Source: Isoetes taiwanensis (Eukaryota > Streptophyta > Lycopodiopsida > Isoetales > Isoetaceae). From it: a stretch of DNA of 64,000 bases. Made by a program: the position numbers and the translations under genes. The notes under the pieces were generated by a model that was given only the letters and a program-made list of their open reading frames with translations, did not search any database and was not told the origin of the DNA. Positions 56,172-64,000 of this stretch are shown here, piece after piece. Each line of letters opens with the position of its first letter. Positions within the stretch are counted from its first letter, which is position 1. The stretch is from the NCBI GenBank assembly GCA_021234155.1, contig JAJEKV010000135.1:1073562-1137561 (forward strand). The letters run 5' to 3'.

Positions 56172-56659
56172 ACTCTCATGATAATTTATGAGAAGTACAC
56201 ATAATAGACTAGTTGAAGTAGTGAGTTCTTAGAGCTTCAACTATGAATTTTATACTGCCAAGTGTGGATCTGCCTTTTGGCTCGGGTTTGGGACTATGTG
56301 CAGGTTATCTTTTGCACAGATGGTTGACATGTAACTTTTTTAGGATGATTAGCACAGCAGTGATCTGCTAAAGCATGTGCAAATCTACGCTTGGGTTGTG
56401 TAGATCCTTTGCACTGAAATATTGTACTAAGTCCTATTTGTCTTACATGACATCTGCTCCACTAATGGTAGACATGATCTTAATAGTGAATGGGTTATGT
56501 CATAAAGGAGAAGTTCGACGGTTTTTTTTTTACTGTCCTTTAGTGTAACAGACCTAGGATCTTGTTGTGAGTATGCTGTGGAATTTATATTACTAAGGGA
56601 TGCAAGGAATAAAAAAATGAAAATACCATACATGCAAAGTTATATGTCATATATGCAGA

Positions 56660-56815
56660 AATACTGGTGGTTAATAAATGCAAATACAGTGAATATCTTG
56701 ATGCATGTGATGGTGAAGCATTTGGAAGGAGACAGATTGTGAATGGATTGCTGAAGAAGCGAGTTGCATGCAGTGATCTAAGAGCGTTGCTGGAGTTGCA
56801 GGCAGCATTTCCAGG
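56660..56815 (+). pseudogene. Unidentified internal exon-like segment
   Basis: Bounded by an acceptor-like catatatgcag (to 56659) and a donor-like ccag/gtgcgg (56815). The open frame reads VVNKCKYSEYLDACDGEAFG, RRQIVNGLLKKRVACSDLRA and LLELQAAFPG. I do not recognise it; the clean exon edges suggest a captured exon. A Helitron-like hairpin lies 110 bp downstream. Confidence 0.4.
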
Positions 56816-56928
56816 TGCGGATCAAGCCTTATACCTGGGGTTTTTCTAGTGCTAATAAAGTTGTGTTTGATATAGCAAAGATTGTTTCTAGATCCTAGCG
56901 TAGTTTAGAATTAAATCATACCAAGAAC

Positions 56929-56951
56929 GTTTTCCCGGCAATGCCGGGCAT
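56929..56951 (+). mobile_element. Degenerate Helitron-like hairpin
   Basis: tcccggcaatgccgggcatt then agt. The perfect hairpin cccggcaatgccggg matches the other copies in sequence, but the hairpin-to-end spacing is shortened. Confidence 0.4.
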
Positions 56952-56999
56952 TAGTCACAGGCACTTGAAATGGGTAGAAGAATAGAGGATAGGATGGGA

Positions 57000-57720
57000 T
57001 ACCTCATTTCATCTACACTCCATTATAGTATTAGGGTATTTGGGAGTGTATTAGTCAATGATTCAACCACAATAGCAATCGTATTGAGCCATCCTTGACT
57101 TTATTGAATAGTCAAGAATTGATTTAATGCTTTTCTTCTATTACAAACAACCATGCTAATATAACCTTGTATAGCCAAATGGCTGTTGGTTTAAGAATGA
57201 ATTAAACTTCATTTTGATAGTGAGAGGTGTTGAGCTTGGTATAATTTGTTAGCATTGAGTGTGGTCGTTCGATCGCATGCTTTGCTCAAATAGAATAATG
57301 CAAGATCGTCATTAACCAAAATAATGGAGCTTGTATTTCTTTTTCTTTTCTTTTGCTTTTCTTCTTTTATTTGCCTACACTATATACAGGTCTCATATCT
57401 CTTTAATGCCTTTAGTATGCTTTTAGTGCATTGTATCACTTAATAAGACATTAACCATCATAGAAATACCTTGTAGCAATATTGATCCAAGCTCGCCAGT
57501 TTCTTTGCCCCCCCTCCCCCCTTCCCCCCTCGCCTCCAAGTGTTATTATTTATTTTTGTGGGGAAATTATTGCCTACATTACCATTTTGATTCAATTAAA
57601 ATTATTTTGCAACTAAATCATGGTGCTGGGGCTTGTGATGAATGGAGTAGCCTGGATTCCAGGTAAGAGCCCGATATGTAAATATAGAACAGTCGGTATC
57701 TGGGACTGTAATAGTAGTAG
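57000..57720. other. Stretch without a supported gene
   Basis: Contains a c-tract (57508-57534) and an exon-like end ggattccag/gtaagagc at 57653-57668, a consensus splice donor. No protein identified. Confidence 0.4.
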
Positions 57721-58236
57721 TTGAAAATGGTCGGTGCAATCAGCTTTTATAGAGGTCATAGTGTTCCCTGTAGGGCCTATGTTCTTGCTTTGTTGCTCAA
57801 TGTGGTTTATATCCCGATGTTTGATATGGGCCGGAAGAAGGGCAATCTGAACATGGCAACCAGGAAACGGTTAGAGGAGGAGAAATCCAAAGCTACCAAA
57901 AAGGCCAAGACCTTTTCATTTCACAAAACAGTAGTGATTCCAGAAGCAAAAGGGATTTTAGCCATGGGGGATACTGGTGCAGCATCTATAGTTAAATCAG
58001 CAGCAGTTAGTGGGATTGTGGAAGATCATGTTAGTAATTCCCTGTCTGATGTTAATGGCCTGATTAATGAAGGGGTTGGTAACATTGGTATCCACACCAT
58101 GGAGAATATGGAAGGCTTGATCCATGAACCTGCAGGATACACCCATGATGGAGGTGACAAGATCCATTGTGGCTTGCTAGCAAGAGAAAGGATTTCAGAT
58201 CTGACACAGCAGACTGATAGGCAGCCTCAAGCATAG
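57721..58236 (+). CDS. Basic peptide family, copy 3 (171-codon ORF)
   Basis: The longest member of the family seen at 5638 and 50378. The recognisable part starts MGRKKGNLNMATRKRLEEEK at 57817 and continues with ATKKAKTFSFHKT, then a Gly/Ala/Val-rich region without known domains (GDTGAASIVKSAAVSGIVED; NEGVGNIGIHTMENMEGLIH) to a stop at 58236. The annotated ATG at 57721 may be upstream of the real start. The basic N terminus could be nucleic-acid binding; the Lys/Glu alternation is LINE-ORF1-like. Function unknown. Confidence 0.4.
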   Translation: MKMVGAISFYRGHSVPCRAYVLALLLNVVYIPMFDMGRKKGNLNMATRKRLEEEKSKATKKAKTFSFHKTVVIPEAKGILAMGDTGAASIVKSAAVSGIVEDHVSNSLSDVNGLINEGVGNIGIHTMENMEGLIHEPAGYTHDGGDKIHCGLLARERISDLTQQTDRQPQA

Positions 58237-58377
58237 AATAGAATAATAATTTGGTTTATGCTTATCCTTCAAAAATGTGTCGTATAAAGCATAGGAGAAG
58301 TGCTTGATAAAATAAGTCTTGCATTTATTGCTTGGTTCTGAGATATTAATGGCAAATGAAATGGATAATACGTCATA

Positions 58378-58404
58378 AGGAAGGAAGGAAGGAAGGAAGG
58401 AAGG
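58378..58404 (+). repeat. (GGAA)n microsatellite
   Basis: Seven ggaa/aagg units. No LINE hairpin is seen on either side. Confidence 0.9.
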
Positions 58405-58529
58405 TTCTTTATAAGGATGGTGTTAACAAATCTGTTAAGTTGCTCAGATCTGAAAATAGTTGGTATTTTTTTGCAGCTGATCTAATAACTAGCATAGGCT
58501 TTTTATTACAATTCTTAAAACTAATTGTT

Positions 58530-58560
58530 ACTAGTAACGGGTGCCCGGCGTTGCCGGGCA
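58530..58560 (-). mobile_element. Helitron-like 3' terminus, second copy
   Basis: actagtaacgggtgcccggc then gttgccgggcata is identical over about 30 bp to 50986-51015. The minus strand gives the hairpin gcccggcaacgccgggc, acccgtta, ctag. The body would lie to the right; its other end was not found. Confidence 0.6.
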
Positions 58561-60890
58561 TAAGTACAAGGCACAATACTTTGTTATATTCAAGAGGAAG
58601 CCAAGGCAAAATAAGTTGCAGAAGATTTGAAGAAGCTCGAAGATTTGTTGTGTTACATAAGTTACATATCAATTTGATCATACCTGGCTTTTTTCAGCCT
58701 AATGATGATGATATCAATGAACCTATACTAATATTTGTGACACAACATTTGCACATAGTTTCTATAGTCCAAGTTTTATCATTACGTGAAGCAATATACA
58801 ATATGTTAGTTTTTCTGAATTCTATAAATGCATCCTATTCGTATGTGCCACACATAGACATGGAAACTGGCAGGCAATGTATTCTCTTTGTTCAATACAT
58901 TTGATGCGACAGGGAACATGTGGTTACAATTGGAAAAGATGAAATGGAACAAACAAAATTGCAGTGATACAAAAAAGGAACCATAGAATTCAGGTTCATG
59001 CAATTGCGATCCTCATTGTTATGTACATGTATGCACATGTTATTAGTGGCTAGTATTGTCTACCAATGGGAACATATGAAACGTTCATGCTTTTAAATTT
59101 GATATGGTGCCCATACAAAGATTAAAGTACTTGTATCCCCTGGTTGCAATGTTGAGTGTTTTGTTGATATGGTGCCTAGACAAAGATTACAGTACTTGTA
59201 TCCCCTTGCCTCCAATGTGAATTGAGAAGTATCTATAAGCTTTTGGGGATTAAGGTATAAATAACAAGGTGCTGCGCACGAAGGGTTGCCCTCTGGTATC
59301 CTGAAGGGAATGTGCACATAGTCTTTGATGCGTAGTGCTCCGAACTAAGAATAAGTTCATGATTGTTTGACTTCGTTGATCTCAACAAACTAATGTTAAA
59401 TACAGATGTTACCTCCTCGTAACACATTAGTACAGCTCAAAAATTAAAAGTTTTGCAAGTTTTGGCACAAAAATCCAACTTAATATGCTTTGCAAATTGA
59501 AGCTCTGCTAAAAAACATATGCGGCAACAAGAAGCCTTGCTCAAAAATATTTGTGGCAACAAGAAGCTTTTCAACTGGAAGTTTTGCTAAGTGTGTATAT
59601 TGGCAACGATGGTCCGCTAGGAGTGTATCTGCGCAAGAAGATCCAAGCTCGTAAGAAGTTACGTAAAATGCTCTGCAATAAGCTCTGCTGTTGTTTACTT
59701 ACGAGCTGTTTACCTTAAAGAAATTTCAGGTGTTTACTTTGACATTAGGTATTGTGTGATAAAGGTTGCCAGACTTAACCATTCAATAGAGATCGAGAAG
59801 AAGATCAAACGAATAGGTTGTATACATGAATGGTTTGCCCAATCCATTGATTGAAAGATATACTCCTTTCATATTCCATGATAGCAAGTGTCAAATTTTC
59901 AGATTTCACTTTTCAAATTTCATATATTGCTTAACCGAATTTGATACTAGCAATGGCATTGCATTTGTGTATTTGTTTCTAGGGTCAGTAAGTTGGAAGG
60001 ATATATAATTCCTGTTTTCATATAAAAATGCATCCTTAGATGTTGCAGGCATCAATGCATCAAAACAAATCAAGATAGCTTTGGGCAAATTATCAACACC
60101 AGCAAACTAGGAAATCAGTTCTCAACACTTTCACCCTTTTTGGTTGCCTTCTCTTTTTTTAAACAAAGACAATGTTCCTTCCCATACATTTCATCAAAGG
60201 CTCCTTAACCATGAAAGAATGAGATATGTAATGGGTTACGTGAGTAGATTATGCATTTAGGACCGAATTTCATATTGTTTCTAAAAGTATTTTTCTCCCA
60301 ACTTGGCTATGTGTACATGTTTTTTTTTTTTTTTTTTTTATCTCATGTGCCTTGTACTGCTCTTGATCATCTTTCTGGATTCTGCACAAAAGCTCATGAC
60401 TTTGAGAATAATACTTTCAGGATTGTTCTTAAGAATATAATATGTTGTAAGCAAAGTGGCTATATTATGTACATGTTTTCCCGATTTCAATTAGTCGACA
60501 TGTAGCTAGACATCTACCAAAACATCCGCTCTTTTCTCCGGGGCAAACTTCCAACCGCTCCATGCAAACCCTAAAACATTTGCAAATACCTCTCAAAGTA
60601 ATTTGCTTATCAACCTTTGGCACCAAAACATATTGTCGGCTCGTAGACTTCTCCTACCGCTGGTGTATAATAACAGTAGAAGTTCCTCAACATTGTTGAA
60701 TCTCATTTTGTACTAGTCACGCTTGATTGAAGGGCATTCAAATACCAATGTTCGATCCGCGGGGAAGTGTCATGTGCAAAATCGGACTTCCATTGTAATA
60801 TTGACATCTTGGTCAACCGTAATTGTTCCATTGTACTAACGCCTTACACCGTGGAACTGTTAGTAAGAGCATTCTCCTCAAGATGCAACC
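58561..60890. other. Stretch without a supported gene
   Basis: gatatggtgcccatacaaag and gatatggtgcctagacaaag (59100 and 59166) show a local 66-bp duplication. A run of about 19 T lies at 60320-60339. ORFs here are short and lack recognisable domains. Confidence 0.45.
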
Positions 60891-60899
60891 CAAATGTAC

Positions 60900-61777
60900 A
60901 TTGCATCACGATATGCACATGAACCAAAGAGTGCTGTCCATGATACCATGTCCGGTTCAAATGGAATATGACTAATCAGATCCTTCGCTTCCTCCCGATC
61001 TTTCGCCCTCCCATAAAGATCAATTATGCAAGTACAATGTTCCAATGTCAACGAATAGAATAGTCAAGACACATGGAGACATACCGCTGGCAACCTTCAT
61101 TTTTAAGCCAAAGATGGCTGCATGCGGAAAGGAAAATGCCAAATACTATTCTCGTCTGGCTTCATTTGCTCCTTGTGCATATGTTGAAAATTTTGAATGG
61201 CCTCCTTTCCATGTCCATGCCGAAAGCATGGTGTGATCATAGTAGTCCACAAACCACATCTTTTTGAGGAATACCGCCAAAGACAAGGCGCAATATCCGA
61301 AAGTGCCACATTTAGCATACATAACCACAACCGCACTTTGAACGCATCGATCCCCATCCGCATTCTAGGCGCATTACTAGATTATGTATTTGCTTACTTG
61401 CAGCTAAGTCTGCATTTTGGGTGCATGCATCTAAAATACTAACAAACGTCACTCTGTCGTATACCCTGTTGCAGCATTTGATTATAAATGGTAAAAGCCT
61501 CCTTTGGCTTTCCCTGGCTTGCACAAGCAGAAATTATTGCATTCCATGAAACTAAGCTACGTTGTGGCATTTCATAGAAAAGTTTTATGGCCTCATCAGT
61601 ACAGCCCTGTTGAACATATGCTCCAAGCATAGCATTCCATGTCACATTACGTTGAGGCATATGTCTAAAAAACTCGCATGCTTTTTCAAAGTGCCCTTGT
61701 TGTGCATAACCTGAAAGCATGGTAGTCCAAGAGACAACATCACGCTGTGGCAGAGGAGTTTCATCTTGATGAAGCAC
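60900..61777 (-). pseudogene. PPR segment fused to NHX exon (broken)
   Basis: An exon starting at 61777 after acceptor ttgttaccttag reads VLHQDETPL, the start of the exon that follows VCTLQ in plant vacuolar Na+/H+ exchangers. It passes without a break into PQRDVVSWTTMLSGYAQQGH and PQRNVTWNAMLGAYVQQGCT, typical PLS-type PPR repeats. Frameshifts near 61440, 61360 and 61150 break the rest (VTFVSILDACTQNADLAASK; GRAKDREEAKDLISHIPFEP; PDMVSWTALFGSCAYR), which is the end-of-array part of a PPR protein. A fusion of two unrelated genes, now a pseudogene or at most a chimeric transcript. Confidence 0.8.
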
Positions 61778-62009
61778 CTAAGGTAACAAAAGTTAAATAG
61801 CGAATCAATACACATAAATGCAATGAAAGGGCACATAACGAACCCAAAGGAAATGTAAATTAAGGCCAACTTTCTTTCTCTATTTCAGTGTCAGAGGTCA
61901 AAACTGGCATCTTCACAATATGGAGCTAGGCACCCATGGAAAAAGCCTGGACAAAGTATAGAACTTACCTTCTTGGATTAGATAAACACTAGAAACAAAG
62001 AATGTGTAC

Positions 62010-62056
62010 CTGAAGAGTGCAAACAGTATCGGTTGCAGAAAATATAGCTCCAATAG
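62010..62056 (-). pseudogene. Captured NHX-type Na+/H+ exchanger exon
   Basis: A 47-bp exon with acceptor tgtgcag and donor cag/gtacac encodes AIGAIFSATDTVCTLQ, matching the conserved ATDSVCTLQ transmembrane block of vacuolar NHX exchangers. The 232-bp intron to 61777 and the next codons VLHQDETPL keep the NHX exon junction (CTLQ/VLNQDETPL) in phase. Confidence 0.85.
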
Positions 62057-62689
62057 CTGCACATTGCATATACATCAAATTTCAAAGATCAAAGTCATGA
62101 AAACCTATCTCAATGATGATAATTACACAAAGTTACATCCTATAAATTCAAAGACTTGCATGCTAATGTATTCCCATTGTACCACAAAGCAACAGGGCTC
62201 TAACCATCCAATATCGGCATAATTAAATTCCCTGTTCATTATCACCGAAGGAAATTTGACATTCATCTCAGCATTGAAGGCCGCAAATTCAATTCTATGG
62301 CATCGTGTGAACAAAAAGCTGATAATGTACGTGAATGCATGCTTACAACGATGAAAAAAACCCGACACTTCCAGCCTGGATATTCACAATGGCCTCTCTC
62401 CCATTCTGCTGCATCCGTTCAGACCAGTGGATAGACTAAAATATTTTACATTGACACCTCTTCGATGCATAATAAAATTTTTACATTGACACAATGCCAA
62501 TCTCGATCTTATGGTTGAGAACTTAGAAATGTCTTGGGTTTTAGAGAGAATCAATAGCAAGAGGAGAATTGAGAGAACGATCGAAACTTTAGAGCAAAAA
62601 TTGCATGCAAAGTCATCGTAATCATCCCTAGGCCATCCCGGAATGAGGTATAACAAGGAAAAAAAGGAAAAAGATGGGCTTACCTTGCC

Positions 62690-62701
62690 GATGGCTTCCA
62701 T
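62690..62701 (-). other. Possible first exon of the chimeric unit
   Basis: The minus strand reads atggaagccatcggcaag/gtaagc, an ATG followed by MEAIGK and a consensus donor. It lies 640 bp upstream of the NHX exon with no other coding in between. Whether it is spliced to it is unknown. Confidence 0.25.
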
Positions 62702-62709
62702 CCTTCCTT

Positions 62710-64000
62710 CTTCCGGTTACCCGGTTTGCACAGACGTCGAGTTCTTTCCCAGCTGACCGCCAGTTTACAGGACGTAGAAGGTTTTTAGCAGTCACCCGCA
62801 TATCCTAGGGATATTCTAGCATATACCTAGGATATGCCAAACGCCCACATAAACAAGGGTTTGCCCCCCTAGGGGCAACCCAAAAAGGAATATCATTTAT
62901 TCTCATGGGCGCGTAGCTTTAAAAAGTGTGAGTCGCATAATAAAAAAGTTGTCTATTTGAGTTTAAGTTAAACAATTTGGCTACCAACAACCATCAGTGG
63001 TGATTTCCTGAGGTTCAAATAAATAATGGTCACTTTAAGTGTAATATTTATCAAAAGAAATCTACAACATTGATTGTTGTTGCATGGTTAAGGAAAAAAA
63101 AGCATCCATGATGCAATGACAAAATTAATGTTCTATTCCCATGTTACCCTACTACGCATAAAACCTAAGGGCAAAAGAATTACTAACTATATGTTACACC
63201 AAAGGTAACATCATTTCTTGTTGTGATTGGTTGCGCAACGACATAGGTGCATAGTTAGAACATTCAGATTTGACGGCCTAAATTCTTAACGGTTATTATT
63301 ATATGGCGCCATTTAGAAATCGAAAGCATCTCTTAAAGCTAGTCTTTCCATGAATGAGTTGAATAATCGAAGTTGCGAAGAAATATTAAACCCATGTACT
63401 AATTGCCTACATCCAGCGTATACCTAGTTGATAGTGTCTGCAAACTTGGCAGTTGTTAGTGCTCGCATTTCTATAAGGAAAACGTGGCTATTAAGGAGCC
63501 TGGCCCATATTGAAGCTGTAGATGCCCTCCCAAATAAGTAACTGACTATACAGAAGATCATACCATGCATTGATGAGCTTCATCTTTTGGATGCTGGAAA
63601 TTCTTTGCAGAAGAAATAGGGTCCAATATACAGTCTCCATTCTTTGAATGAAGACACTAATTTTCTGGGTCGTTTTCATATGTTGAATACGACTTTTGTT
63701 TCCCCTCCAGGTGTACAGTACTGAGAAGCACTTGGATCTGCAAAGCATATGGTTAGGATGCGATAAGGCTCAGATACACAACTGGATATGATCTGACCTG
63801 CATTGTGTGTGCATCACGACAGCTTCTTAAAGCAAATGCAACCTTTGTTGTATAAACTTCCTTTGGTCCCAAAATAATATCTTATATTTTTGAACAGATG
63901 AAGCAATAGAGTGATTCGAATAGTGAGTGAGATATCAATAGATGTGGCTTCTTGATGTGACTTTGTGACCTCAAACATACATAATGAAAGCAAGGAAGAA
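62710..64000. other. Stretch without a supported gene
   Basis: AT-rich, with no TE domain recognised. The minus frame at 63491-63748 has no protein character I can support. Confidence 0.45.

Noticed and set aside
58378-58404. (GGAA)n run as a LINE tail
   Set aside because: No 3' hairpin or LINE C-terminal coding is found on either side.
1-64000. CRISPR arrays, rRNA or intact tRNA genes
   Set aside because: No spaced identical repeats and no complete cloverleaf seen; the T-arm-like hairpin in the copia LTR is not a whole tRNA.

Overview
The window looks like repeat-dense nuclear DNA of a land plant with a large genome. The main clues are PLS-type pentatricopeptide-repeat (PPR) sequence, Ty1/copia elements primed by initiator tRNA-Met, Ty3/gypsy elements, and exon fragments of plant transporter genes. 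A fern or other seed-free plant is my best guess, from the PPR style and the LINE-rich, degraded composition; this is inference. No intact ordinary host gene is evident. Almost every coding region is a transposable element, a broken gene, or a captured exon.

Layout: 1-1190, two copies of a ~650 bp tandem repeat. 2.6-4.1 kb, copia remnant with an LTR-like segment between two inverted tRNA-Met primer sites. 4.2-8.3 kb, unidentified fragments and a LINE 3' end. 8.4-11.0 and 16.4-16.5 kb, a minus-strand LINE split by a complete Ty1/copia element (11018-16374, 5-bp target duplication). 18.07 kb, a Mutator-like MITE with 9-bp target duplication. 18.4-20.1 kb, a PPR pseudogene. 22.1-22.7 kb, a LINE 3' end. 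23.4-27.2 kb, a hAT-like (DUF659) transposase pseudogene split by 2.6 kb that holds a long inverted repeat and captured exons, one from a plastid dicarboxylate translocator. 29.2-34.1 kb, a plus-strand Ty3/gypsy. 36.7-50 kb, a large minus-strand Ty3/gypsy-like array. 50-64 kb, Helitron-like termini, MITE-like repeats, exon fragments, and a chimera joining Na+/H+ exchanger (NHX) exons to PPR sequence.

The most striking observation is in the minus-strand gypsy-like array. Upstream of its gag, on the same strand, lies an ORF (49902 to 44908) with a histone-H3-like fold at its C terminus and an N terminus that starts MPPKQTARK, matching the H3 tail around K4-K9. It has a long acidic tail, contains frameshifts, and is cut in two by a full-length LINE (about 45340-49476). 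A second, unrecognised ORF of about 500 residues (44231 to ~42712) lies between it and gag, and a nested inverted repeat separates the two. Read in order, the unit is H3-like ORF, unknown ORF, gag, protease, RT, RNase H, integrase: a retroelement that appears to have captured a histone H3.

A second theme is LINE biology. Four LINE 3' ends share a short hairpin whose stem shows compensatory changes, each followed by a different short tandem-repeat tail.
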